DNA of 64,000 nt from Melioribacteraceae bacterium (lineage in GTDB: Bacteria; Bacteroidota; Ignavibacteria; Ignavibacteriales; Melioribacteraceae), in contig JALSTB010000029.1 in NCBI GenBank assembly GCA_026983955.1, positions 18,976 through 82,975 of the forward strand, written 5' to 3'. Positions 39,036 to 49,200 of the stretch are shown here, one piece after another. Numbering within the stretch: the first letter of the stretch is position 1; every line of letters begins with the position of its first letter. The notes under the pieces were generated by a model. It was not told where the DNA came from and did no database searches. It saw only the letters and a list, made by a program, of their open reading frames with translations. The position numbers and the translations under genes were made by a program.

Positions 39036-39064
39036 TTGACTTAGCAAATTGATTTATTTATATT
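39036..39064 (+). promoter_or_regulatory. prs promoter
   Basis: TTGACT (39036-39041) and TATATT (39059-39064) are 17 nt apart, about 50 nt before the prs start. It is one of the best sigma-70-like matches in the window. Confidence 0.7.
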
Positions 39065-39113
39065 TGCAGACTGTGAATTTCTGACATGTATATAAATTTA
39101 AGTTAAGATTTTG

Positions 39114-40052
39114 ATGGAAGATACACCACGTATTTTTTCCGGAAGTTCGAATCCGGAATTGACGCAGAAAATAGTAGATTATCTCGATTTACCGTTAGGA
39201 AATGTTGAATCGAAGTACTTTAGCGATGGCGAAATTTGGATAAAATTTAAAGAGAATATCCGGGGCGGTGATGTATTTATAGTTCAATCGACGCATCCGC
39301 CGGCGGATAATTTAATGGAATTACTAATAATGCTCGATGCTGCGAAAAGATCTTCCGCACGCCGGGTAACTGCGGTAATTCCATATTTCGGTTATGCACG
39401 GCAAGACAGGAAAGATCAACCGCGGGTGGCAATATCGGCTAAACTCGTTGCAAACTTAATTACGGTTGCCGGAGCCGACCGGGTTATTGCAATGGATTTG
39501 CATGCAGCTCAAATCCAAGGGTTCTTCGATATCCCTTCCGATCACTTGTATGCTTCACCAATTTTTACAAGTTTGTGGAAGGATAAATCGGATAACCTTG
39601 TTGTAGTTTCACCAGATGTGGGCGGAATTAAACTCGCACGCTCTTATTCAAAAAGAATTGGAGCAAAGCTTGTTGTAATTGATAAACGCCGCCCTAAACC
39701 CAATGAAACTGAAGTTATGCACATAATCGGTAACGTTGAAGGGAAAGATGTTTTAATTGTGGATGATATAATTGATACCGGCGGAACATTTGTTTCGGCA
39801 ATAGAAGCCCTGAAAAAAAGAGGAGCTAAAAAAATTTACGGAGCAGTTACACATGCGGTTCTTTCGGGACATGCAATAGATAAAATTGAAAACTCGGCTA
39901 TTGAAAAACTTTATGTTACCGACAGCATCCCGATGAAAAAACAAAGTGAAAAAATTGTGGTTCGAACCGCTTCCAAATTATTAGCCGAGGCAATTATAAG
40001 AACTCACAACAACGAATCCATCAGTTCGTTGTTCGACGTAGATAAAAGTTAA
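39114..40052 (+). CDS. prs: Ribose-phosphate pyrophosphokinase
   Basis: The 312-residue enzyme makes PRPP from ribose-5-phosphate and ATP, the precursor for nucleotides, His and Trp. It has the FSGSSNPELTQKI start, the flexible-loop/ATP-binding region (YFGYARQDRKDQPR), MDLHAAQIQGFFDIP, and the PRPP loop DVLIVDDIIDTGGTF. I chose ATG 39114; a TTG three bases upstream is also in frame. It starts a run of nucleotide/translation genes. Confidence 0.95.
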   Translation: MEDTPRIFSGSSNPELTQKIVDYLDLPLGNVESKYFSDGEIWIKFKENIRGGDVFIVQSTHPPADNLMELLIMLDAAKRSSARRVTAVIPYFGYARQDRKDQPRVAISAKLVANLITVAGADRVIAMDLHAAQIQGFFDIPSDHLYASPIFTSLWKDKSDNLVVVSPDVGGIKLARSYSKRIGAKLVVIDKRRPKPNETEVMHIIGNVEGKDVLIVDDIIDTGGTFVSAIEALKKRGAKKIYGAVTHAVLSGHAIDKIENSAIEKLYVTDSIPMKKQSEKIVVRTASKLLAEAIIRTHNNESISSLFDVDKS

Positions 40053-40082
40053 ATAATAATATATTAATGGAGTGATATAAAA

Positions 40083-40730
40083 ATGGCAGAGATTAAGCTT
40101 CAAGCAAAAACGAGAGAAATTTCCACAAAAGGAAAAATTAACGAACTAAGGCGGCAAGGTTTTGTACCGGGTGTTTTCTATATTAAAAACGAAGATCCAA
40201 TATACTTCTACGTACCGGAATCCAGTTTACGACCCTTGGTTTACACTACAGAAATGCATTTGGTCGATTTGATTATCGATGACGATAAAAATTATAAATC
40301 CATTGTTAAAGACGTTCAATTCGATCCGCTGACCGATAAAATGATTCACGTCGATTTACAAGGCATAACCGTCGGTCAAGCTATCGAAGTGCAAGTACCG
40401 ATTCTGCTTACCGGACAAGCTATCGGTATCAAAGAAGGCGGACGTTTACAACAAGTAATTCATAAATTGGATGTTGAATGCTTGCCGAAAGATATACCCG
40501 AACAATTGGAAGTTGATATCTCCAATTTGAAAATAGGCGATAATCTTTTGGTAAAAGACCTCTCATACGATAATATTAAAATTCTGACGGAAGAGGACGC
40601 TGTTATAGTTACGATACTTGCACCTAAGGGAACCGAAGAAGAAACCGAAGCGGAAGAGCTTGGTGCGGAAGCTCCGGCAGAACCGGAAGTTATTTCCAAA
40701 AGTAAATCTGACGAAGAAGACCAAGGTTAA
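40083..40730 (+). CDS. rplY: Ribosomal protein L25/CTC
   Basis: The 215-residue protein is the long (CTC/TL5) form of bL25, which binds 5S rRNA. It has the N-terminal L25 domain (AKTREISTKGKINELRRQGFVPGVFY) and a C-terminal TL5 beta domain (VQVPILLTGQAIGIKEGG), ending in an acidic tail. The ATG has GGAG upstream. The rplY-pth order is a common bacterial pairing. Confidence 0.95.
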   Translation: MAEIKLQAKTREISTKGKINELRRQGFVPGVFYIKNEDPIYFYVPESSLRPLVYTTEMHLVDLIIDDDKNYKSIVKDVQFDPLTDKMIHVDLQGITVGQAIEVQVPILLTGQAIGIKEGGRLQQVIHKLDVECLPKDIPEQLEVDISNLKIGDNLLVKDLSYDNIKILTEEDAVIVTILAPKGTEEETEAEELGAEAPAEPEVISKSKSDEEDQG

Positions 40731-40738
40731 TTCCGGAA

Positions 40739-41311
40739 TTGAAAGTAATTTTTGGAATAGGCAACCCTGGTGAACGATATAAATTCACGAGACACAATAT
40801 TGGTTTTATCATTATCGATTACTTTGCAGAAATACATAATCTGGAATTCAAACCTTCTAAATTCAATTTTTATTATGCGGAAGGAAACATGGAATCCTTC
40901 CGCTATATATTGGTTAAACCCACTACGTACGTCAATAACAGCGGAATTGCCGCCAAAGAAATTTTTGACAATTACAATGTTGATCTGTCGGATTTTTTGG
41001 TAGTTACCGACGATGTGAACCTGGATGAGGGGAAAATCCGTATCAGAAATTCCGGTGGTGATGGTGGACACAACGGTATTGCTTCAATAATCTATCATCT
41101 GGAAACGGATAAATTTCCCCGTTTGAGATTCGGTATTGGGAAAAATTTCCGCAACGGTGAAATGGCGGAATATGTTTTAAGCAAAATAGACGAAAAAACT
41201 TTTGAATCCATCAAACCAAAAATTGCCTTTGCCGCAGAACTGTTGGAAAATTTTATTTCGGGGGGAACAAAAAAAATGCTCGATTTTTACAGCAAGAATT
41301 TAAGTAATTAA
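40739..41311 (+). CDS. pth: Peptidyl-tRNA hydrolase
   Basis: The 190-residue enzyme recycles peptidyl-tRNA released from stalled ribosomes. It shows FGIGNPGERYKFTRHNIGF with the catalytic His, the KPTTYVNNSG block, the catalytic Asp in VTDDVNLDEGKIRIR and GGDGGHNGIASI. The start is TTG at 40739, 8 nt after rplY. Confidence 0.95.
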   Translation: MKVIFGIGNPGERYKFTRHNIGFIIIDYFAEIHNLEFKPSKFNFYYAEGNMESFRYILVKPTTYVNNSGIAAKEIFDNYNVDLSDFLVVTDDVNLDEGKIRIRNSGGDGGHNGIASIIYHLETDKFPRLRFGIGKNFRNGEMAEYVLSKIDEKTFESIKPKIAFAAELLENFISGGTKKMLDFYSKNLSN

Positions 41312-41353
41312 AAATAAATTAATTCAGATACTAATTAATAAAAAGGACATAAT

Positions 41354-43420
41354 ATGGAATCACTTATTTACGTTATTCCGTTCTTTGGTCTCGCTGCACT
41401 ACTATATTCTTTTTTCAAGAATATATGGATATCCAAGCAAGAAACCGGCACCGAAAAAATGGTTACTATTTCAAACCATATTAGAGAAGGTGCCATCGCA
41501 TTCCTAAAAACCGAATATAAAGTTTTAATAGTTTTCGTTATTGCAGTTGCCCTTCTCCTCGGATTCGCAAATTCCGGCAGAGAAGATTCCTCATGGGTAA
41601 TTGCAATATCGTTTGTAGTCGGCGCTTTAAGCTCCGGTTTGGCTGGCTATCTCGGAATGATAGCGGCAACAAAAGCCAACGTAAGAACTACAAACGCAGC
41701 CCGGAAAGGATTGGGTCCCGCTCTCGAAATTGCATTTTCCGGCGGTTCAATAATGGGTATGAATGTAGTGGGTCTCGGTATATTCGGGCTCGGTACTTTG
41801 TTTTTAATTTATTCAAATCAAGCATGGGATTTGGCAAAAGTAATAAATGTATTGTCCGGCTTTTCACTTGGTGCTTCGTCAATAGCTTTGTTCGCTAGAG
41901 TTGGCGGTGGAATTTATACGAAAGCCGCAGACGTGGGAGCCGATTTGGCGGGTAAAGTTTACGAAGGAATTCCGGAAGACGACCCGCGTAACCCGGCCAC
42001 AATAGCCGATAATGTTGGCGATAATGTTGGCGACGTTGCCGGTATGGGAGCCGACTTGTTCGAATCTTATGTAGGAGCAACAATCGGTGCTATGGTTCTG
42101 GGAGCCGTTTTCACAAATGTTTTCCCTAAGGATCAAAGCCTTGCCGGTGTACTTCTTCCTTTAACTTTGGCAGGGGCTGGTATTTTGCTCTCTATCTTCG
42201 GAACGTTTTTCGTAAAAGTTAAAGAAGGCGGAAATCCGCAAAAAGCGCTTAACACAGGGGAATTTGTAACTTCGGCACTAATGTTAATCGCATCCTACTT
42301 TATCATTCACGCAATGCTGCCGGAAGAATGGACAATGGATGGATTTGAATATACCGCTAACGGAGTGTTTTTTGCGACGATTATAGGCTTAATTGCCGGC
42401 GTTTTAATCGGTTTGATTACCGAATACTACACGGGTACCGATTACAGGTCGGTAAAAAATATTGCCGCACAATCCGTTACAGGTGCGGCAACCAATATTA
42501 TTGCGGGTTTAAGCGTTGGAATGTTATCCACAGCTTTACCGATTTTAATTATTTCCGCAAGTATTATCGGTGCATACGAATTTGCAAATTTATACGGGAT
42601 CGCAATCGCAGCTCTCGGTATGCTTTCAACAACGGGAATTCAACTGGCAGTTGATGCATACGGACCGATTTCCGATAATGCGGGAGGGATTGCCGAAATG
42701 TCGGAACTTCCACACGAAGTAAGGGAAAGAACCGATAAACTTGATGCAGTAGGTAACACCACCGCTGCAATCGGGAAAGGTTTTGCAATTGGTTCGGCTG
42801 CTCTGACCGCCTTGGCGCTTTTCTCAGCATTTATGCATCAAGCGGATATTCAAACAATTGATATTTCCAAACCGGTAATAATGGGCGGTTTGTTTATAGG
42901 TGCAATGCTACCCTTTTTATTTTCATCCATGGCGATGAGCGCCGTTGGAAGAGCGGCAAAGAAAATGATACTTGAAGTTGGCAGACAATTCAGGGAAATT
43001 GCCGGACTTAGGGAAGGTAAAGCCGAAGCCGAATATGCAAAATGTGTTGAAATTTCCACACAAGCTGCTATCAAAGAAATGATTCTGCCCGGTTTGCTTG
43101 CAGTAATTGTACCCGTAGTTGTCGGATTTATCAGCAAGGAAATGTTAGCCGGATTATTGGCAGGTTTAACAGCCAGTGGCGTGCTAATGGCAATTTTCCA
43201 AGCGAATGCCGGCGGTGCATGGGATAATGCTAAAAAATTAATTGAAGGCGGAATCGAATTCGACGGTGTAAGATACGAAAAAGGCTCCGACGCACACAAA
43301 GCTGCAGTTGTGGGCGATACCGTTGGTGATCCGTTTAAAGATACATCCGGACCCTCTTTAAATATCTTGATAAAACTTTTATCCGTTGTATCTTTTGTTA
43401 TTGCACCATTGATAAGATAA
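41354..43420 (+). CDS. hppA: Membrane-bound proton/sodium pyrophosphatase, K+-dependent type
   Basis: The 688-residue enzyme is a multi-spanning (about 16 helices) ion-pumping pyrophosphatase. Signatures are [35 protein letters not shown] (pyrophosphate-binding Asp residues), [16 protein letters not shown] and [19 protein letters not shown]. At the K+-switch position it reads [16 protein letters not shown], with Ala where K+-independent enzymes have Lys, so it is predicted K+-dependent. The DLFESY stretch carries Glu as in Na+-pumping members, but the pumped ion cannot be settled here. It uses the pyrophosphate of biosynthesis to energise the membrane. Confidence 0.95.
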   Translation: MESLIYVIPFFGLAALLYSFFKNIWISKQETGTEKMVTISNHIREGAIAFLKTEYKVLIVFVIAVALLLGFANSGREDSSWVIAISFVVGALSSGLAGYLGMIAATKANVRTTNAARKGLGPALEIAFSGGSIMGMNVVGLGIFGLGTLFLIYSNQAWDLAKVINVLSGFSLGASSIALFARVGGGIYTKAADVGADLAGKVYEGIPEDDPRNPATIADNVGDNVGDVAGMGADLFESYVGATIGAMVLGAVFTNVFPKDQSLAGVLLPLTLAGAGILLSIFGTFFVKVKEGGNPQKALNTGEFVTSALMLIASYFIIHAMLPEEWTMDGFEYTANGVFFATIIGLIAGVLIGLITEYYTGTDYRSVKNIAAQSVTGAATNIIAGLSVGMLSTALPILIISASIIGAYEFANLYGIAIAALGMLSTTGIQLAVDAYGPISDNAGGIAEMSELPHEVRERTDKLDAVGNTTAAIGKGFAIGSAALTALALFSAFMHQADIQTIDISKPVIMGGLFIGAMLPFLFSSMAMSAVGRAAKKMILEVGRQFREIAGLREGKAEAEYAKCVEISTQAAIKEMILPGLLAVIVPVVVGFISKEMLAGLLAGLTASGVLMAIFQANAGGAWDNAKKLIEGGIEFDGVRYEKGSDAHKAAVVGDTVGDPFKDTSGPSLNILIKLLSVVSFVIAPLIR

Positions 43421-43454
43421 ACTTATATTTGTGAATTAAAATTTCGTAAACCCT

Positions 43455-43482
43455 GCTTTTCGAAGTTGCATTTTCGAAAGGC
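43455..43482 (+). promoter_or_regulatory. Stem-loop in the rpsF 5' leader
   Basis: A 10-bp continuous stem (GCTTTTCGAA with TTCGAAAGGC, one G-U pair) encloses an 8-nt loop, just before the GGGAGG ribosome site of rpsF. There is no T run, so it is not a terminator. An autoregulatory S6:S18 binding structure is known in many bacteria at this place; identity here is only a guess. Confidence 0.4.
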
Positions 43483-43506
43483 CAAAGACCAAAGGGAGGT
43501 TCTTTT

Positions 43507-43923
43507 ATGAAAGAAAATCATTACGAGAGCGTTATAATTATTAATGCAGCACTCGAAGATACTCAAATTGAAGACACTGTTAAAAAAGTCGAAAACTTCA
43601 TCACCAATAACGGCGGTAAAATAACCGACATTGAAAAATGGGGTAGAAAACGGCTCGCCTACCCAATCAAAAAATCCAAAAGTGGTTTTTATGTTATTTA
43701 CAGATTTACCGCACCGGCCGAAATGATTAAAAAGCTGGAACGGATGTATAAATTGGATGAAACCATTTATCGCTTTCTTACAATTAAATTAACCAAAAAA
43801 GATTTGGAACATCTTAAAAAGAAATTGGCCGAGAAAAAACCGGAAGAAAGCGAAAAATCGGAATCCTCTCCGGAACCTAAATCGGAAGAAGCGGTTGTTG
43901 CCGAAGGACAATCTGAACAATAA
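43507..43923 (+). CDS. rpsF: Ribosomal protein S6
   Basis: The 138-residue bS6 has the ferredoxin-like fold (YESVIIINAALEDTQIEDTVKK, WGRKRLAYPIKKSKSGFYVIYRF) and an acidic, proline-rich C-terminal tail of about 35 residues. A GGGAGG site precedes its ATG. It starts the rpsF-ssb-rpsR-rplI operon. Confidence 0.96.
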   Translation: MKENHYESVIIINAALEDTQIEDTVKKVENFITNNGGKITDIEKWGRKRLAYPIKKSKSGFYVIYRFTAPAEMIKKLERMYKLDETIYRFLTIKLTKKDLEHLKKKLAEKKPEESEKSESSPEPKSEEAVVAEGQSEQ

Positions 43924-43969
43924 AAATTGTAATGTATAAATATCAATTAGATATGTATGGAGGTAAGTG

Positions 43970-44467
43970 ATGGCTGATTTGAAAATGCCTGAATTAAATT
44001 CTGTAATTATTGCTGGTAATTTAACTAAAGATCCGGTTTTCCGCGAAACCACAAATAAAACACCTGTGGTAAACTTCCACATTGCGGCTAACAGAAGATA
44101 CAAAGACAGTCAAAATCAATGGCAAGAAGATGTTTGCTACGTAGGTGTGGTTGCTTGGAATAAATTGGCGGAAAGTTGTAAAGACCGGCTAAAAAAAGGT
44201 AGCGCCGTTCTTGTCGACGGTGAACTTCAGAGCAGAACATTTAAAACCGACGACGGAAGAAACAGAACAATTGTTGAAATTAAAGCTAAAAGAATTCAAT
44301 TTTTAAATAAAATCAATAAATCTACCGAAGAAACAAGCGAAACGGTTACCGACGTCGCAGTGGACGAAGAAGCGGTTGAAGAAAAAGATACTACCGATTT
44401 TACCGATAATTCTTTCGATAAATTCTTAAGCGACGAAGAATCCGATTTGCTTAGCGGAGATAATTAA
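43970..44467 (+). CDS. ssb: Single-stranded DNA-binding protein
   Basis: The 165-residue SSB has one OB fold ([55 protein letters not shown]) and an acidic tail. The tail ends SDLLSGDN and lacks the usual DDDIPF-like tip that recruits repair proteins, which is slightly odd. I chose ATG 43970 because GGAGG lies at proper distance; the GTG at 43967 is too close. It sits between rpsF and rpsR, the classical order. Confidence 0.95.
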   Translation: MADLKMPELNSVIIAGNLTKDPVFRETTNKTPVVNFHIAANRRYKDSQNQWQEDVCYVGVVAWNKLAESCKDRLKKGSAVLVDGELQSRTFKTDDGRNRTIVEIKAKRIQFLNKINKSTEETSETVTDVAVDEEAVEEKDTTDFTDNSFDKFLSDEESDLLSGDN

Positions 44468-44481
44468 TTTTGAGGAAGAAA

Positions 44482-44691
44482 ATGAAAACTAAAAAAGTTA
44501 GAAGAGTTATAACAGATTACATCGATTACAAGGATGCAAAAAGATTGCAAAAATTTGTATCCGACCAAGGAAAGATTATTCCACGAAGAATTACCGGACT
44601 TAGCGCAAAACAACACAGGGAAGTTGTTAGGGCTATTAAAAGAGCAAGACAAATAGCAATTATGCCGTTTGTGTCTGAGTCGGTTAAGTAA
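44482..44691 (+). CDS. rpsR: Ribosomal protein S18
   Basis: The 69-residue bS18 has [20 protein letters not shown] and [29 protein letters not shown]. The ATG at 44482 follows GAGGAAGA; a TTG at 44470 lies ahead of that ribosome site and is unlikely. Confidence 0.96.
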   Translation: MKTKKVRRVITDYIDYKDAKRLQKFVSDQGKIIPRRITGLSAKQHREVVRAIKRARQIAIMPFVSESVK

Positions 44692-44706
44692 AGGAGATTA
44701 AAGGAA

Positions 44707-45150
44707 ATGAAAGTAATTTTAAGAAAAAACTTCGAACAACTCGGGCGTGTTGGAGATATAGTTGAAGTTAAAGACGGTTATGCGCGTAATTTTCTTCTTC
44801 CGCGCCAAATTGCATATATCGCAACAAAAGGAAATATTCGCGCACTGGAAGAAGAAAAAAAACAAATTGAAAAAGCCGAAGCCAAATTACTCGAAAGTGC
44901 AAAGAAAACAGCAGAAGAATTGGCTAATGTTTCTATCACCATTCCCGTTAAAGTGGGTGAAGAAGATAAAATTTTCGGCTCCGTTACTTCTCAAATGATT
45001 GCCGATGCTCTCAAAGAGAAAAATTACGATATCGATAAAAGAAAAATTGAAATCAGTGAACCGATTAAAGCGCTCGGTATTTACGACGTCAAGATCAAAC
45101 TGCACCCCGAAGTTACCGCTACGGTTAAAACGTGGATTGTAAGAGAATAA
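44707..45150 (+). CDS. rplI: Ribosomal protein L9
   Basis: The 147-residue bL9 begins KVILRKNFEQLGRVGDIVEVKDGYARNFLLPR, the L9 signature, with the connecting helix and C-terminal domain (KLHPEVTATVKTWIVRE). It has a GGAGATTAAAGG ribosome site and ends at an intrinsic terminator. Confidence 0.96.
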   Translation: MKVILRKNFEQLGRVGDIVEVKDGYARNFLLPRQIAYIATKGNIRALEEEKKQIEKAEAKLLESAKKTAEELANVSITIPVKVGEEDKIFGSVTSQMIADALKEKNYDIDKRKIEISEPIKALGIYDVKIKLHPEVTATVKTWIVRE

Positions 45151-45157
45151 ACTGATA

Positions 45158-45189
45158 AAGGCTGTTCCACACCGGACAGCCTTTTTTTT
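45158..45189 (+). terminator. Intrinsic terminator of the rpsF-rplI operon
   Basis: AAGGCTGT (45158-45165) pairs with ACAGCCTT (45176-45183), with further TCC/GGA pairing inside, followed by a T8 run. Confidence 0.9.
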
Positions 45190-45204
45190 GTGATTTGCAT
45201 CACA
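45189..45204. promoter_or_regulatory. CRP-type palindrome upstream of parA
   Basis: TGTGA-TTTGCA-TCACA is a perfect match to the consensus of CRP/FNR-family sites. It lies 68 nt before the ParA-like gene and touches the T run of the rplI terminator. Chance occurrence is possible in AT-rich DNA, and no CRP gene is in the window. Confidence 0.4.
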
Positions 45205-45227
45205 TTCCATAACAGTATTTCATTTTA

Positions 45228-45258
45228 TGTTAAACATTATTTTTTTCACAGTTTAACA
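45228..45258. promoter_or_regulatory. Inverted repeat before parA
   Basis: TGTTAAAC (45228-45235) and GTTTAACA (45251-45258) are perfect 8-bp arms 15 nt apart, ending 13 nt before the ParA start. It could be an operator or a weak hairpin over the 5' leader; there is no obvious ribosome site here. Confidence 0.4.
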
Positions 45259-45271
45259 ATTACAAGTTTTT

Positions 45272-46087
45272 ATGCCGAAAATAATTTCAATTGCTTCACC
45301 CAAAGGCGGTGTGGGAAAAACTACTACTGCCGTCAACCTATCGATAGCCTTAACAAAACATTATAAAAAAACCTTATTAATTGATGCCGATCCCGGAAAA
45401 TATTGTACACTTTCTCTGGGTCTGCGCGAAAATGAAATTTTCGGCGATATTTTCGATTTATTCACTTATACCAAAACATTTTCCGAAATAGTACATAAAT
45501 CCTCCATTCCATTTTTGGAAGTTGTTCCGTTTCGCGATATTTCGGTTGAAGAAGACCAACAATTAACTAATCTTGCCAAAAACGAATTGGTGCTGAAGCA
45601 GGCTTTGGAAAACAATTCAAATCATTACGATTTTATAATTATAGATTGCCCGCCGTATCTAAACGGTGTTACAACCAATGCAATGCTTGCTTCGGATTCC
45701 GTTATAGTACCTATAAAATCATCAAATTATTCTGTTCAAGCCGTGAAAAAAATCTATGATTTTATCAAACAATTAAATTCGAAGTTTAACACTTCAATCG
45801 GAATTGAAGGAATCCTATTGACCATGTACGAAGCCAACACCAAAACGTCTTTCCTCACTAAAAAACTCTTATTCTCAACATATCCCAATTTAACTTTCAA
45901 AACAACAATACCAAAAAATGTAAGTGTTACCGAATCAACTTTTTACAAAAAACCGGTAATTACTTATAATCCTTCGGCCAAAGCCTCATTGGCATACATG
46001 AAACTGGCGGAAGAATTAATAGAAAACATCGAAACAAATTTTTTAATGAAATCGACTGGGTTAACCCACGAAGATTTTCATTATTGA
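45272..46087 (+). CDS. ParA/Soj-like ATPase without ParB partner
   Basis: The 271-residue protein is a ParA/MinD-family ATPase with the deviant Walker A KGGVGKTTTAVNLS, A' motif LLIDADPGKYCTLSLG and Walker B FIIIDCPPYLNG. Such ATPases position chromosomes, plasmids or other cargo. No parB or gid genes are beside it, and the A' motif reads DPGKYCT rather than the usual DPQGN, so it may be an orphan ParA that places a different cargo. ATG at 45272; two palindromes precede it. Confidence 0.88.
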   Translation: MPKIISIASPKGGVGKTTTAVNLSIALTKHYKKTLLIDADPGKYCTLSLGLRENEIFGDIFDLFTYTKTFSEIVHKSSIPFLEVVPFRDISVEEDQQLTNLAKNELVLKQALENNSNHYDFIIIDCPPYLNGVTTNAMLASDSVIVPIKSSNYSVQAVKKIYDFIKQLNSKFNTSIGIEGILLTMYEANTKTSFLTKKLLFSTYPNLTFKTTIPKNVSVTESTFYKKPVITYNPSAKASLAYMKLAEELIENIETNFLMKSTGLTHEDFHY

Positions 46088-46132
46088 TTGGCGATTTCCC
46101 TTGAAATATCGCTACATTACATACCAATAAAA

Positions 46133-46161
46133 TTGAATTTTTTTCAATTTCTGTCTATATT
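46133..46161 (+). promoter_or_regulatory. secDF promoter
   Basis: TTGAAT (46133-46138) and TATATT (46156-46161) are 17 nt apart, about 55 nt before secDF. Confidence 0.65.
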
Positions 46162-46216
46162 AGAGGTCTTATTTTAAATTAAACGGCTAATAAATCACTA
46201 AATTTTCGAGAAGGTA

Positions 46217-49200
46217 ATGAAAGAATTAAGATTTAGAATTTTCGTTATAATTGCTGCATTTGCATTGAGTATTTACCTGCTCTATCCTACCTACAAGGAT
46301 TATCAATATACCCAACAAATTCAACAAAAATTAGAATCCATAAAAGACAGCGTACTGCAAAAAAATCCTTCAATTGCGAAAGAAGAATTGCAACAGATAC
46401 TTGAATTGAAAGAAGACAGTTTAAGAGCCGCCAATCCGGATATCAGAAAAGCGCGGGAGAACAGAATTAAACTCGGTTTGGACTTACAAGGTGGTATGTA
46501 TTTGGTAATGGAAGTAAATACCGTTAAACTTCTTGAAAGATTGGCAAAAGACCCTGATGCTACTTTTAAACAAATTTTGAAAGAAGCCGAGAAAGAAGCA
46601 AAAACATCGGACGAGGAAGTAGTTAAAATCCTTGCGGCAAAGTTAAAGGAGAAAAATATACGCCTTAGCAGATATTTCGGTTCAATCCGGCAAGAAGATG
46701 ATGAAATCATCAAAGATCTTCTCGATCAGGAAAAAGACGCCGTTACAAGGGCAATAGAAATCATCCGGAACCGTGTTGACCAATACGGTGTTTCGGAACC
46801 GAGTATCCAGCAACAAGGAGCCAGAAGAATAGTTGTGGAATTACCCGGCGTTGCTAAAAAAGAAGAAGCTAAAAGCCTTCTGCAAGGCAGGGCTTTGCTG
46901 GAATTTAAACTTGTTAAAGATCCGAATTTCGCTTTTCCCATTCTCAATAAAATAGACGAAATATTAGCTAAGAAATACAATACCGATTCTACAGAAACTG
47001 CGCAAGACACAACCGCCGATGAAAACCTGACGGAAGAAGAATTTGCAAAGAAACATCCGTTTTTCACAATTGCACGTTTGGTTTCTCAAAATTCGGCGGA
47101 CTTAATCGTAAAAGAAAGTGATAAAAACAAAGTATTGCGTATGCTTAATATGCCGGAAGTAAAAAAGGTAATTCCGGATAACGTTGAATTTTTATTCTCG
47201 GCAAAACCGCAATTTGTGCAGGACGGAATAAAATATTTCCGGCTTTATATGGTAAACAAACAACCTGAATTAACCGGCAATGTGATTGTTGATGCAAACG
47301 CAACTATTAATCCGCAAACAACCGCTCCGATGGTTACAATGGATATGAACCCCGAAGGCGCACGTGAATGGGCAAGAATTACCGGAGCAAACATAGGAAA
47401 ACGTTGCGCAATTGTGTTGGATAATTATGTTTACACCGCGCCGGTCATCCAAAACAAAATTCCTTCCGGGCGTTCGCAAATTACCGGTATGGAAGATTTG
47501 GAAGAAGCTAAATTAATTTCCATTGTTTTAAAAGCCGGTGCCTTACCTGCACCGATCGATATTATCGAAGAAAGAACCGTTGGTCCTTCGCTAGGTCAAG
47601 ATTCCATTTCCCAAGGATTCAACTCAACTGTAATCGGCTTTTTGTTGGTAGCCTTCTTTATGATTATTTATTATAAAACTTCCGGTGCTTTTGCGGATTT
47701 GGCTCTGCTTGCTACTGTGGTATTTATTCTTGGTGTTCTCGCCGGATTTAAAGCCACACTTACCCTTCCCGGTATTGCGGGTATTATTTTAACAATCGGT
47801 ATGGCTGTCGATGCCAACGTTCTTATCTTTGAAAGAATCCGTGAAGAACTCTCCACGGGAAAGACCATTAAAGCCGCTGTTGATAGCGGTTTTGCAAATT
47901 CGTATTCCGCAATATTCGATTCCAACATTACAACATTTTTTACTGCCATAATTCTTTATCAATTCGGAAGCGGTCCAATTCAAGGTTTTGCACTTACTTT
48001 GATGATTGGTATTGTCTCTTCATTGTTCGCCGCTTTGGTTATTACCAAAGTGCTGTTTGAATATATGATTTACAAAGGTAAAAAAATTAATGTTGGATAC
48101 AGAAAAAGAATTTTTGACGGTGCGAATATCGATTTCCTCGGAAAAAGAAAAATTGCTTATACAATTTCCGGCACTTTAATCCTTCTTGGAATAATTAGCT
48201 TGTTTACAAGAGGCTTGGAATTGGGGATTGATTTTAAAGGCGGTTCGGAAATCGCCCTGCAGTTTGAAAAACCAATAAATATTTCCGAGATTAGGGATGA
48301 ACTGAATACACTTGGTTTGGGTAATATCGAAGTTAAAACATTCGGTGGAGAACAAGGTGTTTTGATTAGAACGGAATTACAGGAAATACCGAAAGAAATT
48401 ATGCCCAATATTTTGAAGACGCTCAACAATACTATTAAAGAAGCGGATCCGGGAATTTCCGCAACAATAGTGGATTCATCGGCACACAGCATTACTTATC
48501 AATTGCCCGATTCAAAATCTGCCGCTTTAATTGCCGAAAAATTATCGGAAAAAGGATTTCAAGCTACTAAACTTGCCGATGATCCCAACAAAGTAATTGT
48601 AAGATTGAGCATTGCCAATTGGATTGAGGAAAACTTGCAACAAACTTATACCGACAATCCTTTCAAAATGTTGAAAGAAGAAAAAGTCGGTCCCAAAATA
48701 GGTAAAGAACTCAAAGAAGATGCGGTAATTTCCGTTATACTTGCTTTGATTGTGATTCTGGTTTACTTAGGTTTTCGCTTTAAATTCGCATTTGCAAACG
48801 GTGCCGTTCTGGCATTGTTCCACGACGTGATGATTACGCTTGGAGTATTTTCTTTGTTATACGGCGTTTTCCCCTTCTTGAATTTGGAAATTTCAATCAG
48901 CGTTGTTGCAGCATTCTTAACACTTGTGGGTTATTCAATCAACGATACCGTGGTGGTTTACGATAGAATCCGTGAAGATTTGAAAATCCATAAAACCAAA
49001 CCGCTAGAAGAAAACATGAATAGTGCAATTAACAAAACGTTAAGCCGTACGATTGTTACAAGTTTGACTACCTTATTAGTGGTTTTCGTGCTGTTGATAT
49101 TTGGCGGTGAAGTGTTAAGAGGTTTTGCATTCACATTATTCTTCGGTATAATCGTAGGTACTTATTCATCAATATTTATCGCAAGTTCGTTTGTTCTCGA

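Noticed and set aside
46091..46112. GCGAT...ATCGC hairpin after parA
   Set aside because: The stem is interrupted and no T run follows, so it does not meet the pattern of a terminator.
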